From an uncultured Psychroserpens sp. (GTDB lineage: Bacteria > Bacteroidota > Bacteroidia > Flavobacteriales > Flavobacteriaceae): a stretch of DNA of 64,000 bases. The notes below the pieces were generated by a model, which saw nothing but the letters and a program-made list of their open reading frames with translations, had not been told where the DNA came from and did no database searches. Of this stretch, positions 45,423 to 54,289 are shown piece after piece (position 1 is the first letter of the stretch; each line of letters opens with the position of its first letter). The DNA is taken from the NCBI GenBank assembly GCA_947488655.1, contig CANKZZ010000002.1:434001-498000 (forward strand), written 5' to 3'. The position numbers and the translations under genes were made by a program.

Positions 45423-46739
45423 ATGATAGTTTTAGAAGCAGGAACAATAGGAACAGTAGTAGCAACTGTAGCAGCGTTTTTAGTCATATCGCTAATACTT
45501 ATAAGTCTATTATTGTTTGTAAAACAAAAATTATCACCATCTGGTCCAGTAAAGATTAAGATTAATGGTGAACGTGAAATCGAAGTAGCATCAGGAAGTA
45601 CGTTATTATCTACTTTAGGAGCCGAAAAAATATTCTTACCATCTGCCTGTGGTGGTGGAGGTACGTGTATACAATGTGAGTGTCATGTATTATCTGGTGG
45701 TGGAGAAGCTTTACCTACAGAAACACCACATTTTAGCAGAAAAGAACTTGCTCATGGTGCACGTTTATCTTGCCAGGTCAAAGTAAAGCAGGATATGGAA
45801 ATTACAATTCCTGAAGAAGTCTTCGGAATTAAAAAATGGGAAGCGACAGTTGTATCTAACTACAACGTAGCTACATTTATTAAAGAATTTGTGGTGGAGA
45901 TTCCTGAAGATATGAACTATAAAGCAGGTGGATATATTCAAATTGAAATTCCTAACTGTGAGGTGAAGTATTCTGATATGGATGTAACCGCTCATCCAGA
46001 AGATCACCCAGGAGAACCTGATAAGTTTAAAGCAGATTGGGAGAAATTTGGTTTATGGCCTTTAGTTATGAAAAACGATGAACTCGTTGAAAGAGCATAC
46101 TCAATGGCTTCTTATCCTGCAGAAGGAAGAAGAATCATGCTAAATGTACGTGTGGCAACACCTCCTTTTGATCGTGCGAAAGGCGGTTGGATGGATGTAA
46201 ATCCTGGAATAGCTTCATCTTATATTTTCAATCAGAAAATTGGTGATAAAGTGACGATTTCTGGTCCGTATGGAGAATTCTTTATAAATGAGTCTGACTC
46301 TGAAATGTTATACGTTGGAGGTGGAGCAGGAATGGCGCCAATGCGTTCTCACTTATATGAATTATTTAGAACCTTAAAAACAGGACGTAAAGTGACTTAC
46401 TGGTATGGAGGACGTTCTAAGGCAGAGTTATTTTATATCCATTACTTTAGAGCGTTAGAAAAAGATTTTCCAAACTTTAATTTCTATTTAGCGTTATCTG
46501 AACCTATGGAACAAGATAACTGGAAAGTTAAATCAGATATCAATGATGAAGCTGGAGATGGATTTGTTGGTTTTATTCATCAAGTAGTAATAGACCAATA
46601 CTTATCCAAACATGATGCTCCAGAAGACATAGAATTATACTTCTGTGGACCTCCTTTAATGAACCAAGCAGTTCAAAAAATGGGAGAGGATTATGGTATT
46701 CCAGATGAGCATATTAGATTCGACGACTTTGGTGGTTAA
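45423..46739 (+). CDS. nqrF: Na+-translocating NADH:quinone reductase subunit F
   Basis: 438 residues from the ATG at 45423; a TTG at 45414 inside nqrE would add only three residues. One N-terminal membrane helix (VATVAAFLVISLILISLLLF). A ferredoxin domain has [2Fe-2S] ligands Cys76, Cys82, Cys85 (ACGGGGTCIQC) and Cys117 (LSCQV). An FAD/NADH reductase domain follows with RAYSMASYPAEGRR (FAD), VGGGAGMAPMRSHL (NADH) and YFCGPPLMNQAV. This is the electron entry subunit, which takes hydride from NADH. Last gene of the operon; a strong terminator lies 57 bases downstream. Confidence 0.97.
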   Translation: MIVLEAGTIGTVVATVAAFLVISLILISLLLFVKQKLSPSGPVKIKINGEREIEVASGSTLLSTLGAEKIFLPSACGGGGTCIQCECHVLSGGGEALPTETPHFSRKELAHGARLSCQVKVKQDMEITIPEEVFGIKKWEATVVSNYNVATFIKEFVVEIPEDMNYKAGGYIQIEIPNCEVKYSDMDVTAHPEDHPGEPDKFKADWEKFGLWPLVMKNDELVERAYSMASYPAEGRRIMLNVRVATPPFDRAKGGWMDVNPGIASSYIFNQKIGDKVTISGPYGEFFINESDSEMLYVGGGAGMAPMRSHLYELFRTLKTGRKVTYWYGGRSKAELFYIHYFRALEKDFPNFNFYLALSEPMEQDNWKVKSDINDEAGDGFVGFIHQVVIDQYLSKHDAPEDIELYFCGPPLMNQAVQKMGEDYGIPDEHIRFDDFGG

Positions 46740-46795
46740 TTCTATTAGACATCTCTTTTTAATAGTGAATTAATTTGAGAGATATATACAAAAAA

Positions 46796-46821
46796 AAAAC
46801 CAACTCATTAGAGTTGGTTTT
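46796..46821. terminator. Bidirectional terminator after nqrF
   Basis: 11-bp stem AAAACCAACTC / GAGTTGGTTTT with an ATTA loop and T-runs on both exit sides, between nqrF and the convergent response-regulator remnant. Confidence 0.9.
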
Positions 46822-46838
46822 TTTTGTTTTGTATTACT

Positions 46839-47239
46839 TTAACTTAATGCATAATCACGCATAATTGTTTTTAATTTTTTAATTGTTATTGGCTTTACAA
46901 TATAGTTTGAGATGTTTTGATATTTTTTAGCACGTTTAATGTCTTGAGGGTCAATTGATGAACTCACAATATAGATGGTTATTAATTTATGTGATTCTAT
47001 TTTTACAAACTCATCAAGAAATTGCCATCCATCCATTATAGGCATATTAATATCTAATAATATTATATCTGGCAAGTTTTCTCCAGCTAGCATAATTGGT
47101 TTTAAATTATTGATAGCCAATGACCATTTTTAAATATCATAAATGAATTACAGAAATCTGCTAGCTCCATCATTCTTTTAGCTCCAAAAACATAAATTGG
47201 ATCGTCATCAATAATACACGCTATATCAATTTTACTCAT
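46839..47239 (-). pseudogene. Frameshifted response regulator receiver
   Basis: Starting from an ATG at 47239 (overlapping the kinase stop by 8 bases), the minus strand reads MSKIDIACIIDDDPIYVFG, then GAKRMMELADFC and FKNG, and hits TAA after HWLSII. From about 47120 a second frame continues as AINNLKPIMLAGENLPDIIL, with the phospho-acceptor Asp in LLDINMPIMDGWQFL and the conserved Lys in IVKPITIKKL. The two halves join into a normal single-domain receiver if one base is restored between GGT and GCT, where five bases stand instead of six. So the gene is either a fresh pseudogene or carries a sequencing error. It would be the partner of the kinase just upstream. Confidence 0.8.
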
Positions 47240-48725
47240 CTTTTCTTAAATATATATAAAAGGATGTACCTTTATTAACCTTGCTTTTAACTTTTATTTT
47301 TCCACCAATAGCCTCTACTTGATTTTTAGTGATAAATAGTCCTAAACCTCGTGAATCTTCATGATTATGAAATGTTTTATACATTCCAAATAGTTTATCT
47401 CCATTTTTGTCTAAATCAATTCCTAATCCACAATCTTTTACTTCTAAAATAATATAATCTTTTTTAACAGTGGTTCTTAGTTTTATTTTAGCAGGCTCAT
47501 TTGGTTTTTTGTATTTAATAGCATTAGTTAAGAAGTTTAATAAAATGCTATCTATATATGCTGGAATTCCTCTAACATTAATATTAGAATCTATATCTAT
47601 ATCAATTAATGTTTTTTCTTCTAATATGAGTGCATTAATGCTAGAAAAGACTTTATTAAAACTGTCTAATAAATTAATAGATTCTATATTTATTTCATCT
47701 TTAATATTTATAGACGCTACCTCATTTAGATTTTCTACAGTTTCACCTAAGTGTTTTACAGCATCTTCTATTAAAGGGAAAATTTCGTTTTTAGTAGTTT
47801 CAGGCATATCCATTTTAACAATATCTAATAACATATCTAGATTGCTATAGTGAGATCTTAAATTATGAGAAACTATATGCGCAAAATTTAATAAACGTTT
47901 ATTTTGTCTCTCTGTAGTTTCTAAAAGTTTTGAAATTTTATTAGTACTCTTTTTTATTTGAGTAAGGTCATTAATTTGTGCTACAAAATGAATAGGTTCG
48001 CCACTATCATCTTTAACAATTGAAGTAGATAAAAGTGCCCAAATAACCTTACCACTTTTACTGACGTAACGTTTTTCAGTCTCAAAAAAGTTGATTTTAC
48101 CATTTACCATTTCTATAATAGCTTTATGGCCTATTCTCGAATCTTCAGGATGGGTGAGATCTAAAAATGTTAGTTTTTTAAACTCTGCCTTACTATATCC
48201 AAAAATTTTACAAAGACTCTTGTTTACATCAATCCATCTACCATCAAAATCTACTATAGCCATACCAACTAGTGCATTTTCGAAAGTTAACCTAAGTTGC
48301 TCCTCTTTAAAAGCTAACGCTTTAGAGTTTCTCGTTTTTTCATCAATGTCTTGAAACAATCCTTGAATTTTGACACACTCATTATTTACTATTATTGGCT
48401 TACCAATAGCTCTTACCCATTTCTCTTTGCCAGTTGCGGTAATAATTTGAAGTTCTACATCGTACTCTTCGAGATTAATTACACAATTGGTAAAAAGTTC
48501 TGTAATTTTAGTCCTACTATAACCCGGTTTATAAAACGATATACCAGTATCAATACATGGTTTATAATCTAAAGATACCTCATGGATTAATTTTGTTTGA
48601 TTACTCCAGGTAAGAGAGTTTGATTCTAAATCAAATTCCCATGTGCCAATTACTGCTTGCTCTTGAATAAAATTTAATAGGGACGAATCGGTTTTTTTGC
48701 TATTATTAATATGTAAAGCTGTCAA
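47232..48725 (-). CDS. PAS-PAS sensor histidine kinase
   Basis: 497 residues, soluble. The start appears to be TTG at 48725 (no ATG in frame; a stop lies 18 bases upstream). Two PAS domains: one at about 15-125 (IGTWEFDLESNSLTWSNQ) and one at about 140-260 (GYSKAEFKKLTFLDLTHPED, KRYVSKSGKVIWALLST). His287 in VSHNLRSHYSNLD is the likely phosphoacceptor. The ATPase domain has LNFLTNAIKYKK, VKDCGLGID and SRGLGLFITK. Paralog of the kinase at 11959-13056. Its stop overlaps the ATG of the response regulator, which indicates translational coupling, but that regulator is frameshifted. Confidence 0.87.
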   Translation of the reverse strand: MTALHINNSKKTDSSLLNFIQEQAVIGTWEFDLESNSLTWSNQTKLIHEVSLDYKPCIDTGISFYKPGYSRTKITELFTNCVINLEEYDVELQIITATGKEKWVRAIGKPIIVNNECVKIQGLFQDIDEKTRNSKALAFKEEQLRLTFENALVGMAIVDFDGRWIDVNKSLCKIFGYSKAEFKKLTFLDLTHPEDSRIGHKAIIEMVNGKINFFETEKRYVSKSGKVIWALLSTSIVKDDSGEPIHFVAQINDLTQIKKSTNKISKLLETTERQNKRLLNFAHIVSHNLRSHYSNLDMLLDIVKMDMPETTKNEIFPLIEDAVKHLGETVENLNEVASINIKDEINIESINLLDSFNKVFSSINALILEEKTLIDIDIDSNINVRGIPAYIDSILLNFLTNAIKYKKPNEPAKIKLRTTVKKDYIILEVKDCGLGIDLDKNGDKLFGMYKTFHNHEDSRGLGLFITKNQVEAIGGKIKVKSKVNKGTSFYIYLRKDE

Positions 48726-48973
48726 AATTATTAAGTTAGGTTAATGGTTAAATATAAAACTTATAAATTAAAACCTTATTAAAGTACATATTTTTACGAT
48801 AAAGAGTAATAAAATGAAAGTTTTATCTCACATATAAGTAAATTTTGATGAAATTTCCATGCAGGTATAGAATTATGATTGAAATTTATCGTTTCTATTT
48901 TGCTATAATTTTGCTTAATATTTTCTCTAAGACTTAGTTAAGCCATAACTAAAATGGTAAACTTGATAAACCA

Positions 48974-49372
48974 TTATTTGTATTCTACTATTAAAAATAC
49001 TGCTGTACTATCTCCAATATTAAGAACTTCATGAGTGGAAATTTTATCTTTACTAAAGCTGTAACCTGTTGGTACATTTACTTCTCTCGTACCAGTTGTA
49101 TCTTTTATTTTAAATTTACTGCCAGCAATAGTGTATCCATAATGCGGATTATGGAAATGCTCTTCATGACCAACTCCAGGTTCAAACGTGCATTTTAAAA
49201 CCCGTATAGCATCATTATCTTCTACAACCTCACAAACTGCTTTATTATTCCAACCAGCCTCTAAAGGGTCTGGTAAATTAGGTTTATCTGTACAGCTTAT
49301 TAAAAGTAAAGCAAATAATATTGTACATGTGTTTTTTGGCCTAGAGATGAATTGTATTATTGTTTTATGCAT
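48974..49372 (-). CDS. Cupin-domain lipoprotein
   Basis: 132 residues. A signal with a rather long n-region ends at a lipobox (TILFALLLISC, modified Cys27). One cupin barrel follows: GHEEHFHNPHYGYTIAGSKF supplies metal-ligand-type histidines (motif 1) and ISTHEVLNIGDSTAVFLIVE the second motif. It is probably a periplasmic or outer-membrane-anchored small-molecule or metal-binding protein; enzymatic activity is unclear. The next gene on the other strand begins 64 bases away (divergent), with no link in function that I can see. Confidence 0.75.
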   Translation of the reverse strand: MHKTIIQFISRPKNTCTILFALLLISCTDKPNLPDPLEAGWNNKAVCEVVEDNDAIRVLKCTFEPGVGHEEHFHNPHYGYTIAGSKFKIKDTTGTREVNVPTGYSFSKDKISTHEVLNIGDSTAVFLIVEYK

Positions 49373-49435
49373 ATTTAAAATTACACTTTTAAATTCTAAT
49401 ATAACAAAACGTATATGTTTTACGTTTTTAATTGT

Positions 49436-50302
49436 ATGACAAAAAAGTTACTCATATTCTTAATATTTACATCAGTTGCAGTATTAGCATTTCAATTAAA
49501 GCCATTAAAACAACGGTTGACTAAAGTTGCAACAAGTATTCAAACTCCTAATCTTATCAATAAAGATAGTCTAACCATTGCCTCTCGAGTAGATATACCT
49601 GTGGGTTATAAGCGTGTTTTTTATAAAAGTGGTAGTTATGAGGATTATCTTCGTAATTATAGCTTAAAACCCTTTGGGAGTAAAATTATTAATTATGACA
49701 ATACCGAATATTTCTGGCAAGGTGGTCATATAGGTATATTGGAAATTCCTGTACCAAAAAACGGATTGCAACAATGCGCAGATGCGCTCATTAGAATACG
49801 AAGTGAGTATCTTTGGGCAAACAATCGTAAAAGTGAGATAGGTTTTAATTTTACTTCTGGTCATTATTGCTCTTGGAAAAAATATGCCGAAGGGTATCGT
49901 CCTAAAATTAATGGTAATAAAGTGACTTTTAATAAAACAGCAAATGCTAATTCTTCCGAAGAAAACTTTTATAAATACCTCAATTTAATTTACATGTACT
50001 CTGGCACACTATCACTTTATAACGAATTACAACCCATAAAAGCAAAACATCTAAAAATTGGAGATATGTTAATTAAAGGTGGCTCTCCAGGTCATATTGT
50101 TATGATTTGTGACGAAATTGTTAATGATAAAGGTGATAAGTTGTTTTTGTTATTTCAAGGCAACACACCTGCTCAAAGTGTGCATTTAGTTAAAAATTTA
50201 GAGAATGATGCAATTTCTCCTTGGTATCAATTAAAAGATGACGCTGTAATACCTGTTTCTAATTACACTTTTAGTAGCTCTAAGTATGTGAGATTTAAAT
50301 AA
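49436..50302 (+). CDS. DUF4846 family protein
   Basis: 288 residues from the ATG at 49436 (MTKKLLIFLIFTSVAVLAFQ), which gives a signal or anchor sequence; an ATG at 49415 adds 7 residues and is less likely. DUF4846 features: VDIPVGYKRVFYKSGSYEDY, LRNYSLKPFGS, LQQCADALIRIRSEYLWA, IGFNFTSGHYCSWKKYAEGY and GDMLIKGGSPGHIVMICDE. The last segment, with PGH before a hydrophobic strand, resembles the His part of NlpC/CHAP-like cysteine peptidases, but I do not see a matching catalytic Cys with certainty. Exported; function unknown. Confidence 0.75.
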   Translation: MTKKLLIFLIFTSVAVLAFQLKPLKQRLTKVATSIQTPNLINKDSLTIASRVDIPVGYKRVFYKSGSYEDYLRNYSLKPFGSKIINYDNTEYFWQGGHIGILEIPVPKNGLQQCADALIRIRSEYLWANNRKSEIGFNFTSGHYCSWKKYAEGYRPKINGNKVTFNKTANANSSEENFYKYLNLIYMYSGTLSLYNELQPIKAKHLKIGDMLIKGGSPGHIVMICDEIVNDKGDKLFLLFQGNTPAQSVHLVKNLENDAISPWYQLKDDAVIPVSNYTFSSSKYVRFK

Positions 50303-50528
50303 ACTTAGAGGCTCGTGAGCATTTTTAATCGAGTAAATATATGTTAATGGTTACATGGTTTAGATTATTAGATCAGGTTTTTAATGGTTGATTACCCATT
50401 TACAAAATCGCTTTTATATAATGAAACAATTACAATTTTAATCATGGTTATGGTGTTTTAATAACAATAAATTCTCATCGTAATTTTTTCTTCGGAAAAA
50501 TAATATCAGTCATTTATAACCAACTTCG

Positions 50529-50536
50529 TATCTTTG
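50529..50536 (+). promoter_or_regulatory. -7 box (TATCTTTG) right before the apbE operon
   Basis: Full TAnnTTTG match ending 4 bases before the ATG at 50541. Transcription would begin at or just beyond the start codon, suggesting a leaderless or nearly leaderless mRNA. Confidence 0.45.
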
Positions 50537-50540
50537 CAAC

Positions 50541-50918
50541 ATGAGTAAAATCTTAACAAAACAAGAACTTCACAACTTGGCTATGAATCATGTTGGGAAA
50601 GATTTAGAGGAGCGTGGTTTTGAGTTTGTAGCCATTAATAGTAAACTAAAAAAGCATCCGCAGTTTGTTTGCATAGATAAAAATAGTCAATACTTTTTTG
50701 TGATTGTTAGAGCTGTTAAACTTCCAGAAAATCCTAACAATTATGATGTGGTTTGGATGGAGACTTTTAAAAAGCATGCTTATGATAAAGATGCTAAAGT
50801 ATTGTATGCAGGAGTAGGTTTAGGAAATCCAAAAGGAGAAGATTTACCAATATTTCTAAATGAAGAGTATCTTATTGAATATAACGGAATTCAAGTTTTA
50901 GAACCAAATTTAAATTAA
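50541..50918 (+). CDS. Small conserved protein in operon with apbE
   Basis: 125 residues, soluble. It starts MSKILTKQELHNLAMNHVGK and continues EERGFEFVAINSKLKKHPQF and YFFVIVRAVKLPENPNNYDV. The fold looks alpha-beta and vaguely restriction-nuclease-like, but no catalytic set is evident. Relatives in flavobacteria are, as I recall, sometimes labelled Na+-translocating NADH-quinone reductase subunit F; the sequence has no ferredoxin or flavin motif, so that label would be wrong as a structural claim. Its stop is directly followed by the apbE ATG, so the two are co-translated. A role near flavinylation of NQR is a context guess only. Confidence 0.6.
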   Translation: MSKILTKQELHNLAMNHVGKDLEERGFEFVAINSKLKKHPQFVCIDKNSQYFFVIVRAVKLPENPNNYDVVWMETFKKHAYDKDAKVLYAGVGLGNPKGEDLPIFLNEEYLIEYNGIQVLEPNLN

Positions 50919-51920
50919 ATGAAAAAACTTTTAATTCTTGCATTTTTATGTAGTGCGTTATCCTGCAAAAATGATAAAAACAGCAATGCACAAACAATAA
51001 ACACAAAATTATCTGGACCTGTTTTTGGGACCTCTTACTCTATCATTTATGCTTCAAAAATAGATTATACTAAACAAATTGATAGCTTGTTTGAAATTGT
51101 AAATCAATCCATGTCAACGTATTTGACAAACTCTAAAATTTCAAAATTAAATAGAAATGAGGAGGTTATTTTAGATGAGCATTTTAAAAATGTATTTCTA
51201 GCTTCAAAAGAAATTTACCAGCAAACTGATGGAGCATTTGATCCAACAATTGGTAATGTGGTTAACGCATGGAGTTTTGGAGCAGATAAAAATAAGTTTA
51301 TAACAGATAGTACTACAATAGACAGCTTGATGCGCTTTGTTGGCTTTAACAATCTTGCATTAAGTGGAGAAAACGCTAATAGGGTGAAAAAGCAACATCC
51401 CAATACGTATATAGAGTTTAATGCTATTGCTAAAGGTTATGGAGTAGATGTTATTGGAAAATTTTTAGAGCGTAAGGGTTTAAAAAACTATCTCGTTGAA
51501 ATAGGAGGAGAGATAAGAGCAAGAGGAGAAAATAAAGATAAAAAGTCTCAATGGAGAGTTGGCTTAGATGAGCCTCGATTTGATGGAGAACAATCTGTTT
51601 ATAAAGCTATAAGTTTAGAGGATGTGTCTATGGCAACTTCTGGTACATATCGTAAATTTAAAGTAGATGAAACTGGTAATCGTTTTGCTCATATTATCGA
51701 TACAAAAACAGGGTATCCATCAAAAACAAATATTCTTAGTGTTTCAGTTATTGCAGAAGATTGTATGATTGCAGATGCTTATGCAACTGCCTTTCAGGCA
51801 ATGGGAATAGAAAAGATAAAACTATTTGCGCAATCTCATCCCGAAATTAAAGCGTTTATCATTTTTGAGAATAATGAAAATGAATTTGAGACTTTAAGTT
51901 TAAATAATTTTCCTGACTAG
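50919..51920 (+). CDS. apbE: FAD:protein FMN transferase (ApbE)
   Basis: 333 residues. Lipoprotein signal MKKLLILAFLCSALSC with Cys16, so periplasmic. ApbE motifs: GPVFGTSYSIIYASK, MSTYLTNSKISKLNR, TDGAFDPTIGNVVNAWSFG, EFNAIAKGYGVDVIGKFLER (FAD site), LVEIGGEIRARG, AHIIDTKTGYPSKTNILSVS and the Mg2+ Asp segment MIADAYATAFQAMG. It attaches FMN by a phosphoester to a threonine of target proteins. The obvious targets in this window are NqrB and NqrC, about 4-9 kb upstream. Organised with the 125-residue protein upstream. Confidence 0.94.
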   Translation: MKKLLILAFLCSALSCKNDKNSNAQTINTKLSGPVFGTSYSIIYASKIDYTKQIDSLFEIVNQSMSTYLTNSKISKLNRNEEVILDEHFKNVFLASKEIYQQTDGAFDPTIGNVVNAWSFGADKNKFITDSTTIDSLMRFVGFNNLALSGENANRVKKQHPNTYIEFNAIAKGYGVDVIGKFLERKGLKNYLVEIGGEIRARGENKDKKSQWRVGLDEPRFDGEQSVYKAISLEDVSMATSGTYRKFKVDETGNRFAHIIDTKTGYPSKTNILSVSVIAEDCMIADAYATAFQAMGIEKIKLFAQSHPEIKAFIIFENNENEFETLSLNNFPD

Positions 51921-52206
51921 TAGTAATTCCATCCATAAATTAAGTGCCTAGTAATTGCTAATAATCGCTTATCAATATAAAGTTGTTCTTATTTAAGATA
52001 AGATGAGTTTATTCATTTTTAGACATTATTTTATAGTGTTGATTATTAATACTATACCATTTAAAGTCATAATAATGCTTTTTGCCGAAAATAAAGGCGT
52101 TTAGTGGTTTTTCCTACAATAGTTTATTTAATTTATAATCTAACTAGCTGTAAAATACCACTTAAAGGGTATGGCGTGATTTTATCTAATCAACTTAATT
52201 TACAAT

Positions 52207-53499
52207 ATGAAAACCTTTATATCCTCTCTACTATTAGTTTTATGCTTTACAATCTCAAATGCACAATCAGATCTAGAAATTGGTGCTGTATATATGGATA
52301 GAGCAGAACAAGATTATTTAGATAATGACATGAGATCTGCCAGGTCAAATTTTGATAAAGCTATTTTCTATATCAAAGAAATTAATGATAAACGCATAGC
52401 ACGATTGGGTACATTGTTGAGTTATGATATAAAAGATTATACCAAAGCAAAAATTTTAGCGCAACGATATTTTGATTTAGAACCAGAAAAAGGCACTGCA
52501 GAATATGAAGAAATGCTCATTTTATCTGTAACTATAAGAGAAGATATTATAGCAAAAGATAAGGAGAATGAACGTTTACGTATTGAGGCAATTGCAAAGG
52601 CCAAAAAAGAAAGAAAATTAGACTCTCTTACCAATCTTTGGGAGCAAAAGTCTCAAGCATTTTATGTCTCAATTGATAGTGTTGGGTCTTTTAATGACAA
52701 AAATATAGCTATTTATAAGTCCGCAGGTAAATTTGGTATCATAGATGACTTTGGTAACATAATATTTAATGCAGATACTTTTGAGAATGTCATAGAAAAT
52801 GAAGGTTATATTCTTTTTATAGACGATTTAAAGAGACCATCGAGCATTTATTGTTTTAATACAAATACACAAAAAGGCTATATTTTACCAGATGTAAGCC
52901 AATTTGATTCTCAAGCGTATGATTACGGAAAACTAATGCTGCCACGAGAAAATGGATTATTAGTTACTTATCCAAATAAGCTAGGAGACGTTATTGTCTT
53001 TGATTTAAACGCAAAAGAGTTTCAAACTAAAGAAGATAAAAAAGAGCTGTTAAAAACACTCAAAAAAAATGATATAATAGATAAATATGATAAGGATTTA
53101 AAAATTAGGTTAGAAAAAGAATGGTTTAGTATTGGTAGTACAATTGGAGGAGGTTTTTACCCACTGTTTAATGAGGATAAATCTATTTATGCATACTTGA
53201 GCACATCAAATGGGAGATTGTATACCGCAGATTATTACAGCCATTTTGGAGCATTTTGCGATAATACATTTCAAATTATAGAAAACAATAGAAGTAGTTT
53301 TATGGATGCCGAAGGTGTAAAGCAAGAGCTACAATTAAAATTAAAACCCGTTAAAACATACGCAGGTTCTAATAGATATGTGAAAAGTAAAAACGGAAAA
53401 TTTCAAATTTTGAAAACTGAAAATGGTAAAGAAGTTTTAATAAAAGGTAATCAAAAATTGAAACTCTTACCAGATTACATAAACGAGCATACCAACTAA
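52207..53499 (+). CDS. Secreted protein with TPR-like N-terminus and WG-like repeats
   Basis: 430 residues with a signal peptide (MKTFISSLLLVLCFTISNAQ). The first half is helical, with a TPR-like YMDRAEQDYLDNDMRSARSN, followed by a charged coiled-coil (NERLRIEAIAKAKKERKLDS). The second half contains short repeats such as KSAGKFGIIDDFGNIIF, reminiscent of WG (KWGxID) beta-hairpin repeats. I do not recognise a named family. It probably works in the periplasm or at the outer membrane. The 286 bases upstream contain no other gene; the short frame at 52104 has no coding character. It converges on the methyltransferase with one base between stops. Confidence 0.7.
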   Translation: MKTFISSLLLVLCFTISNAQSDLEIGAVYMDRAEQDYLDNDMRSARSNFDKAIFYIKEINDKRIARLGTLLSYDIKDYTKAKILAQRYFDLEPEKGTAEYEEMLILSVTIREDIIAKDKENERLRIEAIAKAKKERKLDSLTNLWEQKSQAFYVSIDSVGSFNDKNIAIYKSAGKFGIIDDFGNIIFNADTFENVIENEGYILFIDDLKRPSSIYCFNTNTQKGYILPDVSQFDSQAYDYGKLMLPRENGLLVTYPNKLGDVIVFDLNAKEFQTKEDKKELLKTLKKNDIIDKYDKDLKIRLEKEWFSIGSTIGGGFYPLFNEDKSIYAYLSTSNGRLYTADYYSHFGAFCDNTFQIIENNRSSFMDAEGVKQELQLKLKPVKTYAGSNRYVKSKNGKFQILKTENGKEVLIKGNQKLKLLPDYINEHTN

Positions 53500-53500
53500 T

Positions 53501-54283
53501 TTATTTATAAACAACAGGTATAATTTCTCCTTTAGCTAAGCAGAATCTTTTAATGTTTTCTTCGGAAATTTTAGATGTATAGTCTACTTCGTCTACCTTA
53601 AAACCAATAGATCTCAGTTTATCAAAATAATCTAAACCGTAGACTCTAACATGATCGTATTGCCCAAAAATTTTGGCGCGTTCTTTTTGATCTGTAATGC
53701 TATCATCTTCAAAAGTATGTTCTCTAGATAAGTCCTGCGGAATTTGAAATATTCCAAATCCACCAGGTTTCATAACCCTATATAATTCTTGCATTGCTTT
53801 GGTATCATCTGGGATATGTTCGAGCACATGATTACAAAGTATTATATCATAGCTATCATCTTTAAAGGGAAGATTACAAATATCTGCTTTAACATCTGCA
53901 ATAGGAGATAAAAGATCTGTAGTGGTATAATCTATTGTTTTTAATTCTTTGAAGCGTTTTAAAAAGCACTGCTCAGGTGCAAAATGAAGCAATTTTTTCT
54001 TGTGTGTTAAACTTTCCGAAGAAGAAAATAAACTAGTTTCATTTTGAAGGTATAACCATAACAATCTATGACGTTCTAAACTTAATGTAGAAGGAGAGAG
54101 TACATTATTACGCTGATTTCCGTAGCCATAAGGCAAAAAGGATTTAAAACTTTTGTCGTCAATTGGGTCTGTATATGTATCGCCTTTCAGAAAAAAAGCT
54201 AATATTGGTCGCACAATATAACTCAACCTAATTAGAAGAGGTCTTGGTACGATATTTAATATGAGTTTGAAAAGTTTTTTCAA
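53501..54283 (-). CDS. SAM-dependent methyltransferase, class I
   Basis: 260 residues. The start appears to be TTG at 54283 (MKKLFKLILNIVPRPLLIRL); no ATG is in frame, and the DUF3050 stop lies 7 bases upstream. A basic, hydrophobic N-terminus (about 1-40) could attach to the membrane. The methyltransferase core has KLLHFAPEQCFLKRFKEL, TTDLLSPIADVKADICNLPF, SYDIILCNHVLEHIPDDTKA and ELYRVMKPGGFGIFQIP (Methyltransf_11 pattern). The substrate is unknown; small molecule, lipid or sugar are all possible. It is the last gene of a minus-strand run with DUF3050 and map. Confidence 0.82.
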   Translation of the reverse strand: MKKLFKLILNIVPRPLLIRLSYIVRPILAFFLKGDTYTDPIDDKSFKSFLPYGYGNQRNNVLSPSTLSLERHRLLWLYLQNETSLFSSSESLTHKKKLLHFAPEQCFLKRFKELKTIDYTTTDLLSPIADVKADICNLPFKDDSYDIILCNHVLEHIPDDTKAMQELYRVMKPGGFGIFQIPQDLSREHTFEDDSITDQKERAKIFGQYDHVRVYGLDYFDKLRSIGFKVDEVDYTSKISEENIKRFCLAKGEIIPVVYK

Positions 54284-54289
54284 AATAGA

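Noticed and set aside
48950-48975. Short inverted repeat (ATGGT ... ACCAT) after the cupin lipoprotein gene
   Set aside because: Only five base pairs and no T-run; too weak to call a terminator.
52104-52301. A 65-residue frame upstream of the WG-like secreted protein
   Set aside because: It overlaps the real signal-peptide start in another frame and has no coding character or initiation region.
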